12,248 nt of DNA from an uncultured Clostridia bacterium (GCA_934292955.1 CAKQXZ010000062.1:1-12248); one strand, 5' to 3'. Numbered from the stretch's first letter, positions 1 through 6,836 are shown. Numbers and translations are program-made. Notes: a model not told the origin generated them from the letters alone.

Positions 1-1348
1 GCATAAGATAGCCGTAAAACCCGCCGAACGACGTGTAATTGCCTTCCCTTATAACGCGATAAAATTTATGCTTTTTAACGTCGGCTTTTTCGTAAACCAT
101 CTGCATTATAAAACTATCCAGCGCGTTGAAATGATTGCAGGTCATAATAGCCCCGCCTTCGACCGAACGCAGATTTTCAACTCCCTTAATGTCGCGCACG
201 ATAAGTTTTTTTGTGCGGAGAATGGAGTTAAGAAAAACTCTTGCGACGGTGAAAGCCGTTTTGGATTTTATTTTGCTTGAAAGTTTTTCGTAAGCAAAGT
301 CAACGCCGTCGGGGAGCGGTTTTGTAGGCGGATCTTCTTCTACGTCGACGTCGAAAACGCCGTCTGCTTCAAGTTCGTCTATTTTTTCAAGTACTTTTAC
401 CCGATCTCCCGCCTGACAGGCGCGGAGCTTTTTAAGATAATTGTCCTCTTTGGCGATTTCTTTTTCGGCAAGAAGTTTCAGGTTTGTTCCGCACTCCGTG
501 TCGCGTTGACGTTCTTCATCGGTATAATTCTTCAGTTCGTCGCAGATTTCGCCGTAAAACTCGGTCTGCTTTGCGTACTTATAAAAACACTCGGCAAGCA
601 TACAATCGGCGTAGTGCCATGGTTTTGACGTCATTATATAGTGAATAACCGCAAGATCCTTTTCCGCTACCGGTATACCTTTGAATATTTCGGCATTCCA
701 TTTGGGATTGAGAAGTTTTACTTTATCTTTGCACAAAACGTTGAGATAATCTTCGTCCTGCGTTACCACAAAATTATAAAACGCAAGCAATTTTGAAAAT
801 CCGCCGAGCAAATCTTTTTCGCGAAGAACCTTGCAGTTCATAAGCAGCATGCCCGCATTAAAATACGCAAATCTGTCTATTCCCACAACCTTTTCGGCAT
901 AATCGCCGAAAACCTGCTCGTGCGTCATAGCGCGTTCTGTAACCGCGCCGACGTAATTATCGTCGAGTTCGATGCCATAAAGTTCCGAAATATCTTTCAG
1001 CACAACAGTATCGGAATCGATATAAATCGCCTTGTCGTACTGCGGGAACATATCGGGAATAAACATTCTGAAATATGTCGTTTTTGAATAATAATCGCGA
1101 AGCGGAAGTTTTGTGGAAAGATTTTTAAGATACTCGCTTACATCTTCGAAAGAAATTTCTACGTTATCTCTTTCGAGTTTCATAATTTTCGCCTTCGTCT
1201 GCTCCGAAACGTCGGTTATAAGTATATGTATTCTATAAAAACGATCGCCCGAAGCATTATCCAGCATCGACTTTAACGACACAGCCGCATATTTGATAAA
1301 GGGCTCGTCGCAAGCGTAAAAGATCGGTACCACCTTTTGCGTTGCCAT
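1..1348 (-). CDS. GT8 glycosyltransferase fused to PlsC-like acyltransferase (3' end outside window)
   Basis: The reading frame is open from ATG at 1348 to the window edge (449 complete codons, no stop), so the C-terminus is missing. Residues about 5-250 are a GT8 sugar-nucleotide-dependent glycosyltransferase: YIDSD with the metal-binding DxD at D111/D113, YFNAG at 162-166, QDEDYLN at 197-203, and a late His (H236) followed by KPW at 242-244, where LgtC-type enzymes place their third manganese ligand. A charged linker of about 100 residues follows. From about residue 355 a lysophospholipid acyltransferase (PlsC/LPLAT) domain begins, with the catalytic HX4D motif at H406/D411 (NHFNALD). No signal peptide is visible; the enzyme probably acts at the inner face of the membrane. 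The start has an AGGAGAGAG Shine-Dalgarno at 1358-1366. It lies 143 nt behind a stand-alone GT8 gene and a stand-alone acyltransferase gene, so a shared glycolipid pathway is likely (inference). Substrates are unknown. Confidence 0.9.
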   Translation of the reverse strand, partial: MATQKVVPIFYACDEPFIKYAAVSLKSMLDNASGDRFYRIHILITDVSEQTKAKIMKLERDNVEISFEDVSEYLKNLSTKLPLRDYYSKTTYFRMFIPDMFPQYDKAIYIDSDTVVLKDISELYGIELDDNYVGAVTERAMTHEQVFGDYAEKVVGIDRFAYFNAGMLLMNCKVLREKDLLGGFSKLLAFYNFVVTQDEDYLNVLCKDKVKLLNPKWNAEIFKGIPVAEKDLAVIHYIMTSKPWHYADCMLAECFYKYAKQTEFYGEICDELKNYTDEERQRDTECGTNLKLLAEKEIAKEDNYLKKLRACQAGDRVKVLEKIDELEADGVFDVDVEEDPPTKPLPDGVDFAYEKLSSKIKSKTAFTVARVFLNSILRTKKLIVRDIKGVENLRSVEGGAIMTCNHFNALDSFIMQMVYEKADVKKHKFYRVIREGNYTSFGGFYGYLM

Positions 1349-1383
1349 ATTTGTTTACTCTCTCCTATATTTATTTTTTTCGA

Positions 1384-1444
1384 CTTTGCATTCAGTCCTT
1401 CGCAAAGCACGCCGCGCGATAAAAATAACAATCGACAGCGCGGC
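1384..1444 (-). other. Two inverted repeats in the gap before the fusion gene
   Basis: The 143-nt gap between the GT8 gene and the fusion gene holds two hairpin candidates. One has 6-bp arms (1384-1389 with 1402-1407) and a 12-nt loop. The other has 7-bp GC-only arms GCCGCGC (1411-1417 with 1438-1444) and a 20-nt loop. Neither is followed by a T-run on the minus strand, so they do not look like intrinsic terminators. They could be mRNA processing or stability structures. I see no convincing promoter in this gap, so the fusion gene is probably read through from upstream. Confidence 0.35.
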
Positions 1445-1491
1445 TTATGCAGTTATCGGTTACGCGTCAGACAAATCGATTTACCGCGCAA

Positions 1492-2328
1492 TCACTCGGC
1501 AAACATGCCATTTTCGTATAACTCTTTATACTTGAAATAATCTTCGTAAATATCGTCGAAACATTTGTACTTAAACACTTTATGCACTTTTTCGACGTGC
1601 CATTGCTTAATGTTGTCCGTATGCGGATACGGCAGCCAGAACAGTCTCTTGCTGAAATGGCGCACAACCGTACTTTTATGCAGAAACTTCTGATCGTTGA
1701 ATTTCTGCGGCAAAAGTTTTTTCTTTGTGGTGCTGCGGATTATCGCGCTCTGATCGGCAAAAGTCAATTTTTTAGTCCGTATAAGTTCTCGCGCCTTTTC
1801 AAACAGACCCGTTTTACGGATCGTTTTCATATTAAGAAGTAAAACGCCCGCGTTGATGTAGTCGTAACGTATAAGGTATTTGCCGTAATGATCGTTCGCG
1901 GCGGCATACTCGTAATCGCTTACGTCTATATCGTAAAGCAGCCTTGCGTCGCGGTTGAACATTATGTCGGCGTCGAGATATAAAAGTTTATCGGGAATTT
2001 CGTCTATCAGGTCGGCAAACAATCGTATGAGCGTGTAAGGCGAACAGTACGCACCTTCGTTCGGACAGTACGCAAAAAGTTTTTCGTAATAATCGGTAAC
2101 GTCAATCTTTTTAACCGAGCTTTTTGCATTGCTTTTTTGAAGTATTCTCTGCAAAAACTCGGCTTCGAAGTCGGTTATCGGCACATAATCGCTTTTAATT
2201 CGCGATACGTCCATCGTAAAAAGATACACGTTCAGAACAGGGTTGTCGGGCGTTCTTTTCATTATGGAAAGCAGACATGTAAGAACTCCGTCAAACACTT
2301 TGTCGTTTCCGCAAAACAATAAATTCAA
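1492..2328 (-). CDS. GT8 family glycosyltransferase
   Basis: A 278-residue GT8 enzyme (retaining glycosyltransferase using a nucleotide sugar), of usual length for a single-domain member. It opens with MNLLFCGND, typical of GT8 N-termini. It has the DxD metal site in YLDAD (D119/D121), YINAG at 157-161, ADQS at 191-194 and a C-terminal His (H224, in VVRHF) suited to metal binding. A basic, aromatic C-terminal tail suggests peripheral membrane contact (inference). The start is a TTG at 2328 (the initiator is read as Met), preceded by a GGGGGAAG Shine-Dalgarno at 2335-2342. The gene begins 20 nt after the stop of the acyltransferase, so the two are almost certainly co-transcribed. It resembles the N-terminal domain of the next gene in fold and motifs. 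Acceptor and sugar cannot be deduced. Confidence 0.92.
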   Translation of the reverse strand: MNLLFCGNDKVFDGVLTCLLSIMKRTPDNPVLNVYLFTMDVSRIKSDYVPITDFEAEFLQRILQKSNAKSSVKKIDVTDYYEKLFAYCPNEGAYCSPYTLIRLFADLIDEIPDKLLYLDADIMFNRDARLLYDIDVSDYEYAAANDHYGKYLIRYDYINAGVLLLNMKTIRKTGLFEKARELIRTKKLTFADQSAIIRSTTKKKLLPQKFNDQKFLHKSTVVRHFSKRLFWLPYPHTDNIKQWHVEKVHKVFKYKCFDDIYEDYFKYKELYENGMFAE

Positions 2329-2348
2329 CTTAATCTTCCCCCGTCCGA

Positions 2349-3161
2349 TTACTTATTGTCGGCTTTGTTTTCGCCGTCAGGATTTTCGCCGTTTCCCGTC
2401 GCTTTAACGTACACTATCCCGTCATAGTCGGAAAGTTTACTTCTCTCCGTCATTGCCGCAAACACTTCGTCGCGAAGTTTTTTGCGAGCCGCCGCAATCG
2501 GCAGACTTTTATCCGCATAAAAAGGACCGTCTACATAAGTCGTCATACGCGGCGTTCTTCTTTTGCGTTTGCTGTAAACGTTGGTAAAACAGAAAACGGG
2601 TTTATCGTACTTTATCGGGTAACGGAAAGATTGATCTTTGAAGTTTCTTATAAAAGTACAATACGGCCAGATATGCGCTTCGGGATAAATGCATATCGCT
2701 TTTTTCTGCTCGCAACGCTTTTCGATTGCGGAAATAAAGTTATGAGTGGCTTCCATGTCGTCGGGCAAAGGCAACGCGCCGATGTAGCGCACGATTTTTC
2801 CGATTACGGGAATATACACGTTGGCGGGCGCAACCACCACATGCACGTCCTTGGGAAACGCAACCATTGTGGGGACGTAAGGGTCGGCGTCGCTGGTCGT
2901 GTGGTTTCCGTAAAGAAAGAAACCGTCTTTAGCCTGTTTTATTACCTTGCGGTTTTTTATCGAAAACCCGTATTTTATTTTAAGGTAAACAAAACTCCAC
3001 GGCATAAAGATCAGGCGGTACATTATAAATGAAAAAATGCGGGCAAAAAAACCGTCGCGAACATATCTGTAACTGCCGTCGATTTTTCCGGGCGTAATTT
3101 TTGCCGACGAAAATTCGTCGTTTTGCTCATCGGTATAGTATACCGTCTTTTTGTCTTTCAT
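2349..3161 (-). CDS. PlsC-like lysophospholipid acyltransferase (divergent motif)
   Basis: A 270-residue protein of the PlsC/LPLAT superfamily, which moves acyl chains from acyl-ACP, acyl-CoA or acyl-phosphate onto glycerolipids or glycolipids. A hydrophobic segment near residues 37-62 should anchor it in the membrane. The active-site block reads YGNHTTSDADP: from His87 the next acids are Asp91 (HX3D) and Asp93 (HX5D), not the classic HX4D. The substrate-binding block reads YPEAH (159-163) instead of FPEGTR. I recall related clostridial proteins with a similar YGNHT block, so this may be a subfamily trait. The frame opens upstream to 3272, but the ATG at 3161 fits that subfamily's N-terminus (MKDKKTVYYTDEQ) and lies just below a strong promoter. 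No candidate start has a Shine-Dalgarno. First gene of the lipid/glycan cluster. Confidence 0.85.
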   Translation of the reverse strand: MKDKKTVYYTDEQNDEFSSAKITPGKIDGSYRYVRDGFFARIFSFIMYRLIFMPWSFVYLKIKYGFSIKNRKVIKQAKDGFFLYGNHTTSDADPYVPTMVAFPKDVHVVVAPANVYIPVIGKIVRYIGALPLPDDMEATHNFISAIEKRCEQKKAICIYPEAHIWPYCTFIRNFKDQSFRYPIKYDKPVFCFTNVYSKRKRRTPRMTTYVDGPFYADKSLPIAAARKKLRDEVFAAMTERSKLSDYDGIVYVKATGNGENPDGENKADNK

Positions 3162-3173
3162 AACTGTACGGAT

Positions 3174-3202
3174 ATTATAAGCCATATGCCGAAAAATGTA
3201 AA
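3174..3202 (-). promoter_or_regulatory. Sigma-A promoter of the lipid/glycan cluster
   Basis: On the minus strand, TTTACA (3202-3197), a 17-bp spacer and a perfect TATAAT (3179-3174). The expected start of transcription is near 3167, only about 6 nt before the ATG at 3161, giving a nearly leaderless mRNA. Confidence 0.7.
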
Positions 3203-3240
3203 GCGTATTATCGCCGCATGCCGTTTTATGGACTTTACTG

Positions 3241-3269
3241 TTGTACCTGCACTCTCTACTGCATATAAT
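3241..3269 (+). promoter_or_regulatory. Possible divergent plus-strand promoter
   Basis: A perfect TATAAT (3264-3269) sits 17 bp from a poor -35, TTGTAC (3241-3246). A transcript would start near 3276 and run through the non-coding stretch to the two-way terminator at 3694-3740. The weak -35 keeps confidence low. Confidence 0.3.
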
Positions 3270-3337
3270 CATCGCATAAACGGATGATTGAAGTTTCTCT
3301 ACCGAACAATAAACTAACTCTACCGTGAGTAGAGTTA
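3254..3337. promoter_or_regulatory. CTCTAC box array with a 9-bp palindrome (candidate operator)
   Basis: Three direct CTCTAC copies start at 3254, 3297 and 3318, spaced 43 and 21 bp, close to whole helical turns. A fourth, inverted copy makes the palindrome TAACTCTAC-CGTGA-GTAGAGTTA (3315-3337). The array lies 52-135 bp upstream of the -35 of the lipid/glycan cluster, and one copy falls in the spacer of the possible divergent promoter. It looks like a binding site for a dimeric regulator that I cannot name. Confidence 0.45.
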
Positions 3338-3693
3338 ATAAAAATCGCAGATAATACGCGCCATTTTCAGGCTCGATTTTTCACGCTTTTTGCTCTGCAT
3401 AAATTTTTGCGATAAAAGAATTAAACCGTTTTTGCTTTTTTATGTAATCGAATTTTCGAAATAACGCCTGCTTCATTTGCTATTTCTCAATAATTGTTGA
3501 ACAAACGCGGGCGTGTTTGCTTAACAGATTTACCGATAAACGCTCTTTTTCCACCTGCAAACGAGCCTTTTCCGCCTTGTTTTTATGTCGATTTTTGCCG
3601 TCTTAACCGCCGAAACCGAGTTTTTAAGCCAAAAAACGCTTTGTTTTGCCGCAAATTCACTCCGATTTCTCCGCCACCCCGCCAAAAGGCAAT
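3338..3693. other. Non-coding stretch with plus-strand hairpins
   Basis: I see no convincing gene here. Short frames exist on both strands, but none has a ribosome binding site or recognisable protein. The plus strand is T-rich. Two inverted repeats stand out: AAAAATCG/CGATTTTT (3340-3347 with 3374-3381), and a 13-position stem (3496-3508 with 3513-3525, loop GGGC) that needs two G-U pairs available only in plus-strand RNA. Together with the possible promoter at 3241 and the terminator at 3694-3740, a plus-strand non-coding RNA is possible but unproven. Confidence 0.35.
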
Positions 3694-3740
3694 AAAAAAA
3701 CTGCGAACAAGCCGATAATCGACCTATACGCAGGTTTTTT
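3694..3740. terminator. Intrinsic terminator of pyrG, probably two-way
   Basis: CTGCG (3701-3705) pairs with CGCAG (3729-3733). On the minus strand this is followed by seven Ts (3700-3694), and on the plus strand by GTTTTTT (3734-3740). The apical part can fold again into a 7-bp stem built from the 18-bp repeat described at 3711-3728. Confidence 0.7.
3711..3728 (+). repeat. 18-bp intergenic repeat, copy 1
   Basis: GCCGATAATCGACCTATA, 38 nt past the pyrG stop and inside its terminator loop. Copies 2 and 3 (6864-6881 and 8028-8045) each differ from it by a single base. Confidence 0.6.
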
Positions 3741-3766
3741 AACATTTTTATACTGTTTACAACGTT

Positions 3767-5353
3767 TTACACCGATTTTTTGCACGCCTTTACGAAAGCA
3801 TTGAAAATGGGGTTAGGACGATTTGGCCGGGACGTAAATTCGGGGTGAAACTGAACGCCCAGATGGAATTTATTGCCCTTGACTTCGACCGTTTCCACAA
3901 TATGTCCGTCGGGAGAAGTACCGCTGAGCGTAAGCCCGCTTGCAAGAAGTTTTTCCCTGTAATCGTTATTGAATTCGTAACGATGACGGTGACGTTCTTT
4001 TATAAGCGTTTCGCCGTAAATTTTATGCATTAAGGTGTTTTCTTCTATTTTGCAGGGGTACGAACCGAGCCGCATAGTGCCGCCCTTTTCTTTGCCTTTC
4101 TGATCTTCCATAAGATCGATTACTTTGTTGCCGTCGCCGAACTCTCCGCTCGTAGCGTTTTCGATTCCCGCCACGTTACGGGCAAATTCCATAACGGAAA
4201 CCTGCATACCCAAACAAATACCGAGATAAGGTATATCGTTTTCGCGCGCATAGCGGCAAGCGATGATCATGCCTTCCACCCCGCGAGAGCCAAAGCCGCC
4301 GGGAACAAGTATTCCGTCCGCTCCCTTAAGTTTTTCCGCAACGTTTTTGTCGGTTATTTCTTCGCTGTCCACCCACATAATGTCAACGAACACGCGGTTC
4401 GAATACGACGCATGGTTAAGCGATTCGACCACGCTTAAATAACTGTCGTGCAAAGAAACGTATTTGCCGACCATTGCGATGACAACCTTGCCTTTACGTG
4501 CGTCGATATTTTTAACAAGTTCGATCCAGGGCGTTAAATCGAGTTTTTCTTTTATGCCGAGTTCGCGGCAGGCAACGGTATCGAGTCCGTTTTCGTGCAG
4601 CATCATCGGCGCTTTATACAAGCAATCGACGGTGGTGTTTGAAATTACGCAGTCGGGCTTGACGTTGCAGAAAAGCGAGATTTTGTTTCTTATGCTTTCG
4701 CCGCAGTCGCCTTCGGAACGGGTGACAATGATATCGGGATAAATGCCCACCGACTGCAGTTCTTTGACCGAGTGCTGGCAAGGCTTCGATTTATATTCGT
4801 CCGACCCCGAAATGTAAGGAACAAGACAGACGTGAATGAACAGGCAATTCTCTCTTCCGACTTCGCGGCTGAACTGACGAATCGCTTCCAGAAATGGCTG
4901 GCTTTCGATATCGCCTATCGTGCCGCCGATTTCGGTGATAACCACGTCCGCGCCGCTCGTGTCGGCGTTCTTTTTGATAAAGTATTTAATTTCGTTGGTA
5001 ACGTGCGGGATTATCTGCACCGTCTGACCGAGATACAGCCCCTGACGTTCTTTATTAAGCACCGACCAATAGACCTTGCCCGACGTAAGATTGCTGTACT
5101 TTGTAAGATTATGGTCGATAAATCTTTCGTAGTGTCCGAGATCGAGATCGGTTTCCGCTCCGTCGTCGGTAACGAATACTTCGCCGTGCTGAGTAGGATT
5201 CATCGTACCCGGATCGATATTCATGTACGGGTCGAGTTTTTGTGCGGTAACTTTAAGCCCGCGGAGAGTAAGCAGCCGCCCTAGCGAGGCCGCAACAATG
5301 CCTTTTCCAAGCCCCGACACAACACCGCCGGTTACAAAAATATACTTAGCCAT
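3767..5353 (-). CDS. pyrG: CTP synthase (glutamine hydrolysing)
   Basis: CTP synthase catalyses the ATP- and glutamine-dependent conversion of UTP to CTP in the cytoplasm, the last step of pyrimidine nucleotide synthesis. The 528 residues match the usual 530-545. The N-terminal synthase domain starts with [18 protein letters not shown] (P-loop, K17) and contains [34 protein letters not shown] and the GGTIGDIES block. The C-terminal class I glutamine amidotransferase domain has GICLGMQ with the nucleophile C380 and the FHPEF block with H503 and E505, completing the triad. Nothing is missing. The ATG at 5353 follows AAAGGAG at 5364-5370. It is transcribed alone from its own promoter with a leader of about 140 nt and ends in its own terminator. 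Confidence 0.98.
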   Translation of the reverse strand: MAKYIFVTGGVVSGLGKGIVAASLGRLLTLRGLKVTAQKLDPYMNIDPGTMNPTQHGEVFVTDDGAETDLDLGHYERFIDHNLTKYSNLTSGKVYWSVLNKERQGLYLGQTVQIIPHVTNEIKYFIKKNADTSGADVVITEIGGTIGDIESQPFLEAIRQFSREVGRENCLFIHVCLVPYISGSDEYKSKPCQHSVKELQSVGIYPDIIVTRSEGDCGESIRNKISLFCNVKPDCVISNTTVDCLYKAPMMLHENGLDTVACRELGIKEKLDLTPWIELVKNIDARKGKVVIAMVGKYVSLHDSYLSVVESLNHASYSNRVFVDIMWVDSEEITDKNVAEKLKGADGILVPGGFGSRGVEGMIIACRYARENDIPYLGICLGMQVSVMEFARNVAGIENATSGEFGDGNKVIDLMEDQKGKEKGGTMRLGSYPCKIEENTLMHKIYGETLIKERHRHRYEFNNDYREKLLASGLTLSGTSPDGHIVETVEVKGNKFHLGVQFHPEFTSRPNRPNPIFNAFVKACKKSV

Positions 5354-5414
5354 TTTTCCCGAACTCCTTTATTTGTTATAGAACCTATCAGACGGTTTTA
5401 CGCGTTGTTCTGTA

Positions 5415-5464
5415 TAGAGATTCCTTTCCTTATCATCAATTAGTGATGACGATCGGAATCCCTA
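5415..5464 (-). promoter_or_regulatory. Structured leader of pyrG
   Basis: In the pyrG mRNA leader, TAGGGATTCC (5464-5455) pairs with GGAATCTCTA (5424-5415) over 10 bp with one G-U. Inside it, TCATCA and TGATGA form a second hairpin with a 5-nt loop. No U-run follows, so this is not a plain terminator. It is not the GGG-initiated attenuator of Bacillus pyrG, and I see no PyrR-site or T-box sequence. Role unknown. Confidence 0.5.
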
Positions 5465-5500
5465 AGCGCAACCGCCGACAAAAAACAAAAATCGGTTTAT

Positions 5501-5530
5501 ATACTATCACTTAAAAATGTGCTTTGTCAA
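5501..5530 (-). promoter_or_regulatory. Promoter of pyrG
   Basis: Perfect -35 TTGACA (5530-5525), an 18-bp spacer and TAGTAT (5506-5501) with an extended -10 TG just upstream. Transcription should begin near 5494. Confidence 0.75.
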
Positions 5531-5640
5531 CAATCGTAAAACTCAAATCGAAAAATATTTTCAGTTTTTTTTGCAGACGAAAACCGCCGCGTTTTTCACC
5601 CGCCGCCGGTATTTTTTCGGCTACCGAAACGGCATAAAAT

Positions 5641-5690
5641 AGCCATAAAAAATTCCCGCAAAAAATATCTTTCAAGCGGGAATTTTTGTT
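5641..5690. terminator. Intrinsic terminator behind the LytTR/DUF3021 pair
   Basis: A 12-bp perfect stem AAAAATTCCCGC (5648-5659) / GCGGGAATTTTT (5676-5687) with a 16-nt loop. On the minus strand it ends in a T-run and lies about 90 nt after the DUF3021 stop. The plus-strand side also carries Ts. It separates this operon from the pyrG promoter. The flanking stretches 5531-5640 and 5691-5775 hold nothing I can name. Confidence 0.8.
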
Positions 5691-5775
5691 TTATAAATGG
5701 ATACATAAGCTTTTGTCGGCGGTTTTTCGCATACGCCTTGCGCCGTTCGTCTAGAAAAACGCGCGGCTTTTAATA

Positions 5776-6240
5776 TTATTCGGATTTTTCGGCGTTCTTG
5801 ACCAAAGCATTTAATTTTTTTATTCTGCCTTTCCAGATAAAATACCGAACAAGCCACACGATTACAAATACAGCGACAAATACCCCCGTATAAATCAGCA
5901 CGCCCGAAACCGAGTGACGCATCCAATTTGCGACGTATGCGACGGGAAGCATTACCAGACACAAAATCAAAAAGTATATTCCGCTTTGCTTTGCAAGACT
6001 CCAGGAATCAAGTTCCCATATAACCGACGCCATGCCTATGCCCGCGCCCATAATCGCAAGCAGAACGGTCTGCAAAACGACTGCGTTCAATTCGTTGCCC
6101 ATGGTTTTTATAAGCTCGGGCGTCGCGGGACAATATACGCCTTTCCCCACAAAAAACGAAACGATAACCGTAATTATAAAGCCGATCGAAATTCCGACAG
6201 GCACGCCCAATAATCCGCGCAATATTATTTGTTTTTTCAT
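5776..6240 (-). CDS. DUF3021 family four-helix membrane protein
   Basis: A 154-residue integral membrane protein with four hydrophobic segments (about residues 5-31, 53-74, 87-105 and 112-135), a short polar loop after the first, and a basic C-terminal tail. Length, topology and position behind a LytTR regulator match the DUF3021 family. In streptococcal LytTR systems (HdrRM and BrsRM types) the partner membrane protein holds the regulator inactive; the same role here is inference. I chose ATG 6240 over the in-frame GTG at 6249 because AAGGTGG (6246-6252) is well placed for the ATG and would overlap the GTG. That Shine-Dalgarno overlaps the stop of the regulator gene, so translation of the two is probably coupled. 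Confidence 0.85.
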   Translation of the reverse strand: MKKQIILRGLLGVPVGISIGFIITVIVSFFVGKGVYCPATPELIKTMGNELNAVVLQTVLLAIMGAGIGMASVIWELDSWSLAKQSGIYFLILCLVMLPVAYVANWMRHSVSGVLIYTGVFVAVFVIVWLVRYFIWKGRIKKLNALVKNAEKSE

Positions 6241-6250
6241 TTTTACCACC

Positions 6251-6691
6251 TTATAACCCTAATGTTTGTTTTATTTTAGAAACATATCGCCTTGAAACGT
6301 AAGTCACCGTTTTGTTCGTAAGCGAAATGCAAATGGTTCCCGTAAAACTAAGGTCTAACCGCTTGATTTTTTTAAGATTGACCATTTCGCCGTTAGATAT
6401 CCTTGCGAACGCCCGCCCCGCAAGCCGTTCCTCCGCTTCGTAAAGCCGCATTCTTAAAACAAAAGTTTCCGACTGCGTTTCGGCATATACCTTCCCGCCC
6501 GAAGCGTAAATGCGGTATATGCTATCGGGTTCGAGAACGGTCGCTTTGTCGCCGTTAAAACCCGCTAACATTCCCGACGGCTTTTCCGAAAGTTTTTTTA
6601 ATATATCGTTGACTTCTTCGGTAACTTTGTCGGTTACGACTATAACTTTCGGTTCGGCACAATCTTTTTCGATTTTGATTTCAATCTTCAT
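6251..6691 (-). CDS. LytTR-domain DNA-binding regulator
   Basis: A 146-residue transcription regulator without a response-receiver domain. The N-terminal 50 residues are a short region (KPKVIV-like strand and an amphipathic helix) common to small stand-alone LytTR proteins. Residues about 55-146 form the LytTR DNA-binding domain, including RISNGEMVNL (97-106, where the family has RIHRSxLVNL), a beta segment ending in VTYVSRRYV, and the closing IKQTLGL. Lack of a receiver domain means control probably comes from the co-encoded DUF3021 membrane protein instead of a kinase. ATG 6691 has AAAGGAG at 6700-6706. Two direct repeats matching the LytTR box layout sit just upstream of its promoter, suggesting autoregulation. 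Confidence 0.9.
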   Translation of the reverse strand: MKIEIKIEKDCAEPKVIVVTDKVTEEVNDILKKLSEKPSGMLAGFNGDKATVLEPDSIYRIYASGGKVYAETQSETFVLRMRLYEAEERLAGRAFARISNGEMVNLKKIKRLDLSFTGTICISLTNKTVTYVSRRYVSKIKQTLGL

Positions 6692-6717
6692 TCGCTCAAC
6701 TCCTTTTTGTCGGCTAT

Positions 6718-6746
6718 ATCATAACCGCTGCAAAAAACAAATTCAA
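6718..6746 (-). promoter_or_regulatory. Promoter of the LytTR/DUF3021 operon
   Basis: TTGAAT (6746-6741), 17-bp spacer, TATGAT (6723-6718) on the minus strand. The imperfect -35 fits a promoter needing an activator. Confidence 0.6.
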
Positions 6747-6756
6747 CCCTTTTTCT

Positions 6757-6786
6757 ATACTCGGTCGAAATTGCGACACAAACGGT
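6757..6786 (-). promoter_or_regulatory. Candidate LytTR direct repeats
   Basis: ACCGTTTGT (6786-6778) matches the LytTR half-site consensus (W-M-M-GTT-N-R-K). A weaker second copy, ACCGAGTAT (6765-6757), starts exactly 21 bp downstream, the spacing used by LytTR dimers. It ends 10 bp before the -35 of the regulator's own promoter. Confidence 0.45.
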
Positions 6787-6794
6787 AAAAATGT

Positions 6795-6836
6795 ATATAA
6801 AAAAGCCCTTACAAAGCAACTTTAATGCAAGGACTT
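6795..6836 (-). terminator. Intrinsic terminator of the phosphoesterase gene
   Basis: On the minus strand AAGTCCTTGCA (6836-6826) pairs with TGTAAGGGCTT (6813-6803), 11 bp with two G-U pairs, 12-nt loop, followed by TTTTTTATAT. It lies about 50 nt after the phosphoesterase stop. Confidence 0.75.

Noticed and set aside
3162..3272. N-terminal extension of the acyltransferase to 3272
   Set aside because: No ribosome site, the extension overlaps the strong promoter, and family proteins begin near the ATG at 3161.
3494..3745. Overlapping small open frames on both strands (74 and 71 codons) in the gap before pyrG
   Set aside because: No ribosome site, no recognisable motif, low-complexity basic composition, and each mirrors the other; the pyrG terminator lies inside them.
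5470..5724. 14-bp inverted repeat AACCGCCGACAAAA (5470-5483) and its complement (5711-5724)
   Set aside because: A match of this length is expected about once by chance in a window this size with biased composition; the arms flank no element.
5672..5962. 96-codon open frame on the minus strand within the DUF3021 gene
   Set aside because: It is an alternate frame of a well-supported membrane protein gene and runs into the terminator hairpin.
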